Part shown: one piece after another, positions 26,194-33,426 of the stretch | Layout of the letters: each line of letters starts with the position of its first letter | Position numbering within the stretch: the stretch's first letter is position 1 | Made by a program: the position numbers and the translations under genes | Notes under the pieces: generated by a model | Seen by the model: the letters and a program-made list of their open reading frames with translations, nothing else | What the model was told of the DNA's origin: nothing | Database searches by the model: none | NCBI RefSeq assembly: GCF_020181035.1 | Contig: NZ_JAIQYY010000002.1 | Coordinates: forward strand, 507,481-552,873 | Source: Streptomyces sp. CoH27 | GTDB lineage: Bacteria > Actinomycetota > Actinomycetes > Streptomycetales > Streptomycetaceae | Direction: 5' to 3' | DNA: 45,393 bases

Positions 26194-26349
26194 CCGCGTC
26201 CGGGTGAGGACGTTCGAGGGCTTCGCGCGGCCCAATCGGGTCAACTCCGGGCGCAACACGTTCTCCAGGGCCCCGGTCCCGGGACGATGCGGCGAGGGCC
26301 GTGATCCTCGCGGTCCGCCGATCCCTCCGCGTCCGTCCCGGGAGGACCC

Positions 26350-27915
26350 ATGAGAACTCGCGCAGTTGTGCTGTGCGCTGCCGCCGCCGTGCTGGCGGGG
26401 GCGGTCACCGCCCTGCCCGCGCAGGGGGCCGCGGCCGCCCCCGCCGCACACCTCGCCTGGCAGAAGTGCGGTACCGGCGACTACCCGACGCTGCAGTGCG
26501 CGTCCCTGGCGGTGCCGCTGGACCACGCGAACCCGGCGGGCCGGCAGATCACGCTCGCCCTGTCCCGTGTCCCGCACACCTCGCCGGACTTCCAGGGCCC
26601 GCTGCTGGTCAACCCGGGCGGCCCCGGCGGCAGCGGCCTCACCCTCGCCGGGTTCGTCGCCTCCGCACTGCCGAAGAGCGTCGCCGCCCGGTACGACGTC
26701 ATCGGCTTCGACCCGCGGGGGGTCGGCAGGTCGGCCCCGGCCCTGGACTGCGCGCCCGGCCACTTCAAGGCGGTACGCCCGGACACCGTGCCCACGACGG
26801 CGGCCCTGGAGCAGGCGAACCTCGCGCGCGCGAAGTCCTTCGCCACCGCCTGCGGCCGCAAGCACGCCGATGTGCTGCCGTACATCGACACCGTCAGCGC
26901 CGTACGCGACATGGACGCCATCCGCGCAGCGCTCGGCGCCCCGAAGATCAGCTACTTCGGCTACTCCTACGGCACCTACCTCGGTGCGGTCTACGCCAAG
27001 CTGTTCCCCGAGCGGGTCCGCCGTCTGGTGCTGGACTCCGTCGTCGACCCGGCCGGGGTCTGGTACGCGGACAACATCGGCCAGGACTACGCCTTCGACG
27101 ACCGCCACCGCGCCCTGATGGCCTGGATCGCCCGGTACGACTCGACGTACCACCTCGGCAAGGACCCCGAGAAGATCGAGGCCATGTGGTACGCGATGCG
27201 GGCGGCGCTGGCGAAGAAGCCGGCCGGCGGCACGGTGGGCGCCGCCGAACTGGAGGACACCTTCGTCCCCGGCGGCTACTACAACGGCTACTGGCCCTAC
27301 CTCGCAGGGGCGTTCGCGGCGTACGTCCGCGACAGGAACGCCGAGCCGCTGGTGGCGGCGTACAAGAACTTCGGCGCCGTGAACCACACGGGCGACAACG
27401 GCTACAGCGTCTACTCGGCGGTGCAGTGCCGGGACACGGCCTGGCCCGCGTCCTGGAACCGGTGGCGCGCGCAGACCTGGGCGGTGTACCGCAAGGCGCC
27501 GTTCTTCGCCTGGAACAACGCCTGGTACAACGCGCCGTGCGTCTTCTGGCCGGGTGCGCGGCGCGAGCCGGTGAACATCGCCAACGGCAAGCTGCCGCCG
27601 GTGCTGCTCTTCCAGGCGACCGACGACGCGGCGACGCCCTACCCGGGCGGGGTCACCGTGCACCGGCTGCTCGCCCGGTCCAGCCTCGTGGTCGAGGAGG
27701 GCGGCGGCAACCATGGGATCACGCTGAGCGGGAACGCCTGTCTGGACCGGTATCTGAGTGACTATCTGACGGACGGGCGCGTGCCGCGCAGCCTCGCCGG
27801 CGTGGCCGACGCGGTGTGTGCGAAGTCGGCCGATCCCAAGCCGTTGGTGGCGAAGGCCGCAGCCATGTCTGCGCGGGGGTCGGCGCTGCACGGGTTGCTG
27901 GGTTTCCGCCGGTAG
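26350..27915 (+). CDS. Secreted tripeptidyl aminopeptidase-type alpha/beta hydrolase (S33)
   Basis: 521 residues from the ATG at 26350, with GGGAGGA upstream. A Sec signal peptide covers about residues 1-30 (Arg2/Arg4, hydrophobic core, AAAAPAA cleavage region). The hydrolase core has the oxyanion motif NPGGPGGSG, nucleophile Ser206 in GYSYGTYLG, an acid in QATDDAATPY and His in GGNHGI. The C-terminal Tap-type domain is also present. This is the Streptomyces Tap/SlpD/SlpE family, which releases tripeptides from exported proteins or from extracellular substrates. It lacks a lipobox Cys at the cleavage site, so it is probably fully secreted. It converges on the HEAT-repeat gene with 7 bp between the stops. 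Confidence 0.94.
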   Translation: MRTRAVVLCAAAAVLAGAVTALPAQGAAAAPAAHLAWQKCGTGDYPTLQCASLAVPLDHANPAGRQITLALSRVPHTSPDFQGPLLVNPGGPGGSGLTLAGFVASALPKSVAARYDVIGFDPRGVGRSAPALDCAPGHFKAVRPDTVPTTAALEQANLARAKSFATACGRKHADVLPYIDTVSAVRDMDAIRAALGAPKISYFGYSYGTYLGAVYAKLFPERVRRLVLDSVVDPAGVWYADNIGQDYAFDDRHRALMAWIARYDSTYHLGKDPEKIEAMWYAMRAALAKKPAGGTVGAAELEDTFVPGGYYNGYWPYLAGAFAAYVRDRNAEPLVAAYKNFGAVNHTGDNGYSVYSAVQCRDTAWPASWNRWRAQTWAVYRKAPFFAWNNAWYNAPCVFWPGARREPVNIANGKLPPVLLFQATDDAATPYPGGVTVHRLLARSSLVVEEGGGNHGITLSGNACLDRYLSDYLTDGRVPRSLAGVADAVCAKSADPKPLVAKAAAMSARGSALHGLLGFRR

Positions 27916-27922
27916 ACGCGCC

Positions 27923-28504
27923 TCACGCCTCCTTCTGCCGGGGGATGCGGGCCAGGGCGTGCACGGCCGCCTCCGCGAGGGCCGGGTGGGCCAGGGCCTC
28001 GTTCAGGACGCGGCGGGCGCGGGGGTCGCCCAGGGAGCCGAGGCCCTCCACGCAGGCGAGGGCGACCCTGCGGTAGGGGTCGTGGGGGCTCAGCCGGCGT
28101 TCCAGGGTGGTGATCAGCGCGGGCACGGACTCGGGGGCGCGCAGGGAGGTCAGCAGCCGTACCGGGTGCAGGGCGTAGGCGACGCGCAGTTCGTTCGTGG
28201 CGAGGGCGGCGGCCGCGCGGGCCGTGCGCGGATCGCCGAGGCGGGCCAGGGCGTGCGCGGCGGAGGCGCAGCGCGCGGGGTCGCGGTGGTTCAGGAGCAG
28301 CACCAGGGATTCGAAGGCGCGCCGGTCTCCCGCACGTCCGAGGCGGAATGCGGCCAGTTCCCTGGCCCACAGCGGCTGTCCGGGCGCGCTGAGCACCTCC
28401 GCGAGTTCGTCGTGGTCCTCGGTCGCCAGCAGCCGGTCGAACGCCGCCGTGCCGTACGACTCCTGCCGTAAGCGCTCCGTGAGCGATCGCAACTCTTCGT
28501 CCAC
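27923..28504 (-). CDS. HEAT-repeat protein
   Basis: 193 residues from a GTG at 28504. Residues 40-190 contain about four HEAT-like helical pairs, recognisable by the recurring A-A-x-A-L-x-x-L-G-D/x-P/x-R pattern (AAHALARLGDPRT, ACVEGLGSLGDPRARRVL, AVHALARI). The N-terminal helix (ELRSLTERLRQE) is charged. HEAT repeats form curved scaffolds for protein binding; related bacterial proteins occur with phycobilin lyases and signalling systems, but nothing here indicates a partner. There is no signal peptide. No strong ribosome site is seen before the GTG, so the start is less certain than the frame. Confidence 0.85.
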   Translation of the reverse strand: MDEELRSLTERLRQESYGTAAFDRLLATEDHDELAEVLSAPGQPLWARELAAFRLGRAGDRRAFESLVLLLNHRDPARCASAAHALARLGDPRTARAAAALATNELRVAYALHPVRLLTSLRAPESVPALITTLERRLSPHDPYRRVALACVEGLGSLGDPRARRVLNEALAHPALAEAAVHALARIPRQKEA

Positions 28505-28893
28505 GAAGTCCAGCGTAGGCGGGTGGCGAGGCCGGGGGGAGCTACATCACAAAGTCGGATTCGGGCGCCCCTCTGGCGCGCTCGTTACCCGCGGGTTAAG
28601 CTCAGACGAGCGAGTTACCCACTCGCGTTCTCGCTGGCGACGGTTTGGTGACGCGGCCGTCGCGAGCAGCAGGCAGTTCGGTACGGCTCGTACCGCTGTA
28701 CGACCCGGCTCCGGGACAGGGCCGGTCGGAATCCCCGCCGTTCTCCGCAGGCGTGTGCGCGCCCTCGGCACCGGCGGCACCGGGCGTGTGCGCTCGCAGC
28801 CCGGCAACACCCGCACTCCTTTCCGCTCCGCGGTGCGTCTTCCGGCGCACCCGGCGCGTTCCTCGTCGTCACCCTCATTCCTGGAGTCCCGCG
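28505..28893. other. 389-bp divergent region upstream of the hydroxyacyl-CoA dehydrogenase gene
   Basis: No gene is convincing here. It contains the paired GTTACCC elements at 28585-28625 and an inverted repeat CGGTAC-N5-GTACCG at 28679-28695. The remaining 200 bp before the dehydrogenase start is likely an untranslated leader. Confidence 0.5.
28585..28625 (+). promoter_or_regulatory. Paired GTTACCC operator-like sites
   Basis: The palindrome ACCCGCGGGT lies within TTACCCGCGGGTTAA (28585-28599). A second GTTACCC 30 bp further on sits inside the inverted repeat CGAGT-TACCC-ACTCG (28611-28625). The spacing puts both on the same face of the helix. Their position upstream of a fatty-acid-type dehydrogenase suggests a TetR-type acyl-CoA regulator, but this is inference. 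Confidence 0.5.
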
Positions 28894-30708
28894 ATGGCCA
28901 CTCCCCTGTCCCCCCAGTCCGGCACCCCGCTGCCCGCCCTCAAGACGATCGCCGTCGTCGGCCTCGGCACGATGGGCACCGGCATCACCGAGGTCCTCGT
29001 GAAGGCCGGCCGCGAGGTGATCGGCATCGACGTCAGCGAGGCTCAGGCCGCGCGGTGCCTCGCCGCCCTGGAGGCCTCCACCGCCCGAGCCGTGGAGCGC
29101 GGCCGGCTCACCGGGTCCGAGCGCGCCGACGCCCTCGCCCGGGTGCGCACCGGCACCGATCTCGCGGCGGCGGCCGACGCCGACCTCGTCATCGAGGTGG
29201 CCCCGGAGTCGTACGAGGTCAAGCACGCGATCTTCCGTGAGCTGGACGGCATCGTCCGCCCGGAGACGGTCCTCGCCACCGGCACCAACGCCCTGTCCGT
29301 GACCCGGCTCGCCGCCGACTCGGCGCACCCCGAGCGGGTGCTGGGCCTGCACTTCTTCAACCCGGCGCCCGCGATGAAGCTGGTCGAGGTGGTCTCCTCG
29401 GTGCTGACGGCGCCAGCCGCCGTCGCCGCGGTCACCGACCTCGCGATCGAGCTGGGCAAGGAGCCGGTCGCGGTCGGCGACCGTCCCGGCTTCGTGGCCG
29501 ACGGTCTGCTGTTCGGCTACCTCAACCAGGCCGCCGCGATGTACGAGGCGCGCTACGCCTCCCGCGAGGACATCGACGCGGCGATGCGGCTCGGCTGCGG
29601 CCTGCCGATGGGCCCGCTCGCGCTGCTGGACCTGATCGGCATCGACACCGCACGGACGGTCCTGGAGGCCATGTACGCCGCCTCCCGCGACCGGCTGCAC
29701 GCCCCCGCCCCGATCCTGAAGCAGCTCAGCGAGGCGGGCCTGACCGGCCGCAAGTCCGGGCGCGGCTTCTACAGCTACGAGGCGCCGGGCAGCGCCACGG
29801 TCGTGCCGGACGCACTGACCCCCGACGCCGGCGGCACCCACGCTCCCGGCCGCGAGGTCCGCTCCGTCGGCGTCGCCGGCTCCGGCACCATGGCCTCCGG
29901 CATCGCCGAGGTGTTCGCCAAGGCGGGCTACGACGTCGTCCTGGCCGCCCGCAGCGAGGAGAAGGCGCAGGCGGCCAAGGCCCGCATCGGCAAATCCCTG
30001 GCGCGCTCGGTCGACAAGGGCCGGCTGACCGCCGAGGCCGCCGCCGAGGTGCTGGACCGGATCGCCCCGGCGGGGTCCTACGACGCGTTCGCCGACGTCG
30101 ACCTGGCCGTCGAGGCGATCGCCGAGGACCTGGCGGTCAAGCAGCAGCTGTTCGCCGCGCTGGACAAGGTCTGCAAGCCCGGTGCGGTCCTCGCCACCAC
30201 CACCTCCTCGCTGCCCGTCGTCGCCTGCGCCCGCGCCACCTCGCGCCCGCAGGACGTCATCGGCATGCACTTCTTCAACCCGGCGCCGGCGATGAAGCTG
30301 GTCGAGGTCGTGCGGACCGTGCTGACCGCCGACGACGTCCACGCGACCGTCCGCGAGGTCTGCGCGAAGATCAAGAAGCACGCGGTGGACTGCGGCGACC
30401 GGGCCGGCTTCATCGTGAACGCGCTGCTGTTCCCGTACCTGAACAACGCCATCAAGATGGTCGAGGAGCACTACGCGTCCCTGGACGACATCGACGCGGC
30501 GATGAAGCTGGGCGGCGGCTACCCGATGGGCCCCTTCGAGCTGCTGGACGTGGTGGGCCTGGACGTCTCGCTGGCCATCGAGAAGGTGCTGCACCGCGAG
30601 TTCCGCGACCCGGGCCTCGCCCCGTCCCCGCTGCTGGAGCACCTGGTGGCGGCGGGCTGCCTCGGCCGCAAGACCGGCCGCGGCTTTCGCGAGTATGCCC
30701 GCCGCTGA
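28894..30708 (+). CDS. Duplicated 3-hydroxyacyl-CoA dehydrogenase
   Basis: 604 residues from the ATG at 28894 with GGAG upstream. The protein is two tandem copies of a 3-hydroxybutyryl-CoA dehydrogenase unit of about 300 residues. Each copy has a Rossmann NAD(P) motif (GLGTMG at 23-28 and GSGTMA at 329-334) and the signature HFFNPAPAMKLVEVV (from 153 and from 459, an offset of 306). Each ends in the C-terminal helical domain with a G-R-K-x-G-R-G-F motif. It converts 3-hydroxyacyl-CoA and acetoacetyl-CoA types of substrate with NAD(P). Placed two genes upstream of ccr, it probably makes 3-hydroxybutyryl-CoA for the ethylmalonyl-CoA pathway or for butyrate use. The second copy has Ala in place of the third Rossmann Gly, so its cofactor binding may differ. 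Confidence 0.94.
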   Translation: MATPLSPQSGTPLPALKTIAVVGLGTMGTGITEVLVKAGREVIGIDVSEAQAARCLAALEASTARAVERGRLTGSERADALARVRTGTDLAAAADADLVIEVAPESYEVKHAIFRELDGIVRPETVLATGTNALSVTRLAADSAHPERVLGLHFFNPAPAMKLVEVVSSVLTAPAAVAAVTDLAIELGKEPVAVGDRPGFVADGLLFGYLNQAAAMYEARYASREDIDAAMRLGCGLPMGPLALLDLIGIDTARTVLEAMYAASRDRLHAPAPILKQLSEAGLTGRKSGRGFYSYEAPGSATVVPDALTPDAGGTHAPGREVRSVGVAGSGTMASGIAEVFAKAGYDVVLAARSEEKAQAAKARIGKSLARSVDKGRLTAEAAAEVLDRIAPAGSYDAFADVDLAVEAIAEDLAVKQQLFAALDKVCKPGAVLATTTSSLPVVACARATSRPQDVIGMHFFNPAPAMKLVEVVRTVLTADDVHATVREVCAKIKKHAVDCGDRAGFIVNALLFPYLNNAIKMVEEHYASLDDIDAAMKLGGGYPMGPFELLDVVGLDVSLAIEKVLHREFRDPGLAPSPLLEHLVAAGCLGRKTGRGFREYARR

Positions 30709-30777
30709 CGGCGCCGGCGACTGGTCCCACGCGGAGACGGACTGGGGCGGACTGCTCGATCCCGCCGCGCATCCCCT

Positions 30778-30818
30778 CCCCGCCCGGGCAGGCGGTCCCC
30801 CGCCCCTCCCGGGCGGGG
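30778..30818 (+). terminator. GC-rich hairpin after the dehydrogenase gene
   Basis: Perfect 11-bp arms CCCCGCCCGGG (30778-30788) and CCCGGGCGGGG (30808-30818) flank a 19-nt loop. It is followed by AAA and not by a T-run, so it is a plausible but not canonical terminator between the dehydrogenase and tetR genes. Confidence 0.5.
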
Positions 30819-30831
30819 AAACCCCCACACC

Positions 30832-30862
30832 TGCGCAAAGAGCTGCGCACATGCAGTACGTT
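30832..30862 (+). promoter_or_regulatory. TetR promoter with TGCGCA-N6-TGCGCA operator
   Basis: TGCGCAAAGAGCTGCGCA (30832-30849) covers the expected -35 region of a -10 hexamer TACGTT (30857-30862). The hexamer ends 6 nt before the ATG at 30869. This points to a leaderless, probably self-repressed tetR transcript. Confidence 0.6.
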
Positions 30863-30868
30863 CGGGTC

Positions 30869-31678
30869 ATGTCCCAGCCCGCCAAGTCCTCACGTACACC
30901 AGCTACGCCCGACGCGCCGGAAAGTGCCGCAGGCAGCCGCGCCGCCGCCCAGCGGCTCAAGATGCGCCGAGAACTGGCGGCCGCAGCCATGGAGCTGTTC
31001 GCGACCAAGGGGTACGAGGCGACCACCGTCGACGAGATCGCGGCCGCCGCCGGGGTCGCCCGCCGCACCTTCTTCCGCCACTTCCGCTCCAAGGAAGAGG
31101 CGATCTTCCCGGACCACGACGACACACTGATCCGCGCCGAGGCCGTCCTGAACGCCGCCCCCGCGCACGAGCACCCGCTCGACACCGTGTGCCGCGGCAT
31201 CAAGGAAGTCATGAGGATGTACGCGGCACGGCCCGAGATCTCGGTCGCCCGCTACAAGCTCACCCGCGAGGTGCCCACCCTGCGCGAGGCCGAGATCGCC
31301 TCGGTCGCCCGCTACGAGCGCCTGTTCACCCGCTACCTCCTCGGCCACTTCGACGAGCACGCGCACGCCGACGACGCCAACGACGATCCGCTGCTGGCCG
31401 AGGTGGCCGCCTCCGCCGTCGTCACCGCCCACAACCACGTGCTGCGGCGCTGGCTACGGGCGGGCGGCCAGGGCGACGTCGAGGCACAGCTCGACCACGC
31501 CTTCGCGATCGTGCGCAAGACGTTCGGCACGGGGATCGGGGCGGGCCGCACCGCGCCGGCGAGGCCCGCCGCGGCATCGACCTCCTACCAGGGCGAGGTC
31601 CTGGTGACCGTCGCCCGTACCGACGCCCCGCTGGACGAGGTCATGCGGACCATCGAACAGGCCCTGAAGGAGCACTGA
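30869..31678 (+). CDS. TetR-family transcriptional regulator
   Basis: 269 residues from the ATG at 30869. An in-frame ATG at 30851 would lie before the -10-like TACGTT and next to the operator repeat, so the leaderless start is preferred. The helix-turn-helix is at about 52-71 (TTVDEIAAAAGVARRTFFRHF), as in canonical TetR proteins. The ligand domain includes ISVARYKLTREVPTLREAEI. The C-terminal tail of about 50 residues (GEVLVTVARTDAPLDEVMRTI) is an extension beyond the usual TetR length and may add a regulatory or dimer element. Location between the hydroxyacyl-CoA dehydrogenase gene and the ccr operon suggests it senses an acyl-CoA intermediate. Its own promoter carries the TGCGCA repeat, which is absent from the ccr promoter. 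Confidence 0.93.
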   Translation: MSQPAKSSRTPATPDAPESAAGSRAAAQRLKMRRELAAAAMELFATKGYEATTVDEIAAAAGVARRTFFRHFRSKEEAIFPDHDDTLIRAEAVLNAAPAHEHPLDTVCRGIKEVMRMYAARPEISVARYKLTREVPTLREAEIASVARYERLFTRYLLGHFDEHAHADDANDDPLLAEVAASAVVTAHNHVLRRWLRAGGQGDVEAQLDHAFAIVRKTFGTGIGAGRTAPARPAAASTSYQGEVLVTVARTDAPLDEVMRTIEQALKEH

Positions 31679-31700
31679 CCCCGCTCCCCCGCTGTGATGA

Positions 31701-31726
31701 CGGCCACCCTTCGGGGTGGCCGTTTT
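31701..31726 (+). terminator. Rho-independent terminator after tetR
   Basis: A perfect 9-bp stem, CGGCCACCC and GGGTGGCCG, with a TTCG tetraloop is followed by TTTT. It isolates the tetR transcript from the ccr operon. Confidence 0.92.
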
Positions 31727-31821
31727 GCCATATCAGGCGCTGTTTTCGAGGGGAATTCCAGCGCCGTTCGATCGATCATCGCTCATTTGTTACGTAAAGA
31801 TTTCATCTGAGACCGCGTTCT
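31727..31821. other. AT-rich stretch upstream of the ccr promoter
   Basis: No gene is seen. This is one of the least G+C-rich stretches of the window and includes TTACGTAA (31790-31797) within TTGTTACGTAAAGATTTCAT. It may be an upstream activator or nucleoid-protein site. Confidence 0.4.
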
Positions 31822-31863
31822 GGCACTGAGTGCCTTGCGGCCTGACACGCGGTGTCATACGTT
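31822..31863 (+). promoter_or_regulatory. ccr operon promoter with two perfect palindromes
   Basis: A -35-like TTGCGG (31835-31840) and a -10-like TACGTT (31858-31863) are separated by an optimal 17 bp. The spacer is almost wholly the palindrome TGACACGCGGTGTCA (31843-31857). A second palindrome, GGCACTGAGTGCC (31822-31834), abuts the -35 on its upstream side. A repressor on the spacer site would block RNA polymerase directly, and the upstream site fits an activator or a second repressor. Confidence 0.7.
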
Positions 31864-32073
31864 GGAGGTGTCCGGGCTGTCCCGGCAGGCCCACCGCCTG
31901 CGCGCCCGAACGCCTGCGTCACAGGCACCCTCCCGCGCCACAAAGCGCTGCCGAAGCACCACCGAGCCGAACCGACGGCCCATTCCCGAACCCTCAGCAG
32001 CACTCCCAGCAGCACCGACGAACCCTCAGCGCCCCCTCCCCTCAAGGGGGCGCACACCGCCGGAGGCAACACC
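31864..32073 (+). other. Long 5' leader of the ccr operon
   Basis: If transcription starts near 31870, about 200 nt are untranslated before the ccr GTG. The frame is open in the ccr register from before the promoter, but the sequence is Pro/Thr/Ser-rich and not Ccr-like. No known riboswitch motif was recognised. Confidence 0.45.
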
Positions 32074-33417
32074 GTGACCGTGAAGGACATCCTGGACGCG
32101 ATCCAGTCGAAGGACGCCACGTCCGCCGACTTCGCCGCCCTGCCGCTCCCCGAGTCGTACCGCGCGATCACCGTGCACAAGGACGAGACGGAGATGTTCG
32201 CGGGCCTCGCGACCCGCGACAAGGACCCCCGCAAGTCGATCCACCTGGACGACGTTCCCGTGCCCGAGCTGGGCCCGGGCGAGGCCCTGGTGGCCGTCAT
32301 GGCCTCCTCGGTCAACTACAACTCGGTGTGGACCTCGATCTTCGAGCCGCTGCCGACGTTCGGCTTCCTGGAGCGCTACGGCAAGCTCAGCGAGCTGACC
32401 CGCAGGCACGACCTGCCGTACCACATCATCGGCTCCGACCTCGCCGGCGTCGTCCTGCGCACCGGGCCGGGCGTCAACGCCTGGAAGCCCGGTGACGAGG
32501 TCGTCGCCCACTGTCTGTCCGTCGAGCTGGAGTCCTCCGACGGCCACAACGACACGATGCTCGACCCCGAGCAGCGCATCTGGGGCTTCGAGACCAACTT
32601 CGGCGGCCTCGCCGAGATCGCGCTCGTGAAGTCCAACCAGCTGATGCCGAAGCCGGCCCACCTGAGCTGGGAGGAGGCCGCGGCCCCGGGCCTGGTCAAC
32701 TCCACCGCCTACCGCCAGCTGGTCTCCCGCAACGGCGCCCAGATGAAGCAGGGCGACAACGTGCTGATCTGGGGCGCGAGCGGCGGCCTCGGCAGTTACG
32801 CCACCCAGTTCGCGCTCGCCGGCGGCGCCACCCCGATCTGCGTGGTCTCCAGCGAGCAGAAGGCCGAGATCTGCCGGAAGATGGGCGCCGAGCTGATCAT
32901 CGACCGCAACGCCGAGGACTACCGGTTCTGGAAGGACGAGCACAACCAGGACCCGCGCGAGTGGAAGCGGTTCGGCAAGCGCATCCGCGAACTGACCGGC
33001 GGCGAGGACGTCGACATCGTCTTCGAGCACCCCGGCCGCGAGACCTTCGGCGCCTCGGTCTACGTCACCCGCAAGGGCGGCACCATCGTCACCTGCGCCT
33101 CGACCTCCGGGTACAACCACGAGTACGACAACCGCTACCTGTGGATGTCCCTGAAGCGGATCATCGGCTCCCACTTCGCCAACTACCGCGAGGCCTGGGA
33201 GGCCAACCGCCTCGTCGCCAAGGGCAAGATCCACCCGACCCTGTCGAAGGTGTACTCCCTTGAGGAGACCGGCCAGGCCGCCTACGACGTGCACCGCAAT
33301 CTGCACCAGGGCAAGGTCGGCGTGCTGTGCCTCGCGCCCGAGGAGGGCCTCGGTGTGCACGACGAGGAGATGCGCGCCCGGCACATCGACGCCATCAACC
33401 GCTTCCGCAACGTCTGA
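32074..33417 (+). CDS. ccr: Crotonyl-CoA carboxylase/reductase
   Basis: 447 residues from a GTG at 32074 with GGAGG 7 nt upstream; start and length match the S. collinus enzyme as I recall it. Ccr reductively carboxylates crotonyl-CoA with NADPH and CO2 to (2S)-ethylmalonyl-CoA. It is the key step of the ethylmalonyl-CoA pathway and a source of polyketide extender units. It belongs to the medium-chain dehydrogenase/reductase family, with the NADPH loop GASGGLGS at about 234-241. Residues aligning with the CO2-binding set reported for the Kitasatospora enzyme are present: Asn81 (VNYNS), Phe172-Glu173 (GFETN) and His367 (GSHFAN). It is the first gene of the ccr-ecm-mcl-mch-mcd operon and is controlled from the promoter at 31822-31863. 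Confidence 0.97.
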   Translation: MTVKDILDAIQSKDATSADFAALPLPESYRAITVHKDETEMFAGLATRDKDPRKSIHLDDVPVPELGPGEALVAVMASSVNYNSVWTSIFEPLPTFGFLERYGKLSELTRRHDLPYHIIGSDLAGVVLRTGPGVNAWKPGDEVVAHCLSVELESSDGHNDTMLDPEQRIWGFETNFGGLAEIALVKSNQLMPKPAHLSWEEAAAPGLVNSTAYRQLVSRNGAQMKQGDNVLIWGASGGLGSYATQFALAGGATPICVVSSEQKAEICRKMGAELIIDRNAEDYRFWKDEHNQDPREWKRFGKRIRELTGGEDVDIVFEHPGRETFGASVYVTRKGGTIVTCASTSGYNHEYDNRYLWMSLKRIIGSHFANYREAWEANRLVAKGKIHPTLSKVYSLEETGQAAYDVHRNLHQGKVGVLCLAPEEGLGVHDEEMRARHIDAINRFRNV

Positions 33418-33426
33418 GAGCCATAG

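Noticed and set aside
31864..32073. N-terminal extension of Ccr beginning at an ATG near 31852
   Set aside because: The extension would start inside the promoter palindrome and is Pro/Ser/Thr-rich. The GTG at 32074 has GGAGG and gives the known 447-residue length.
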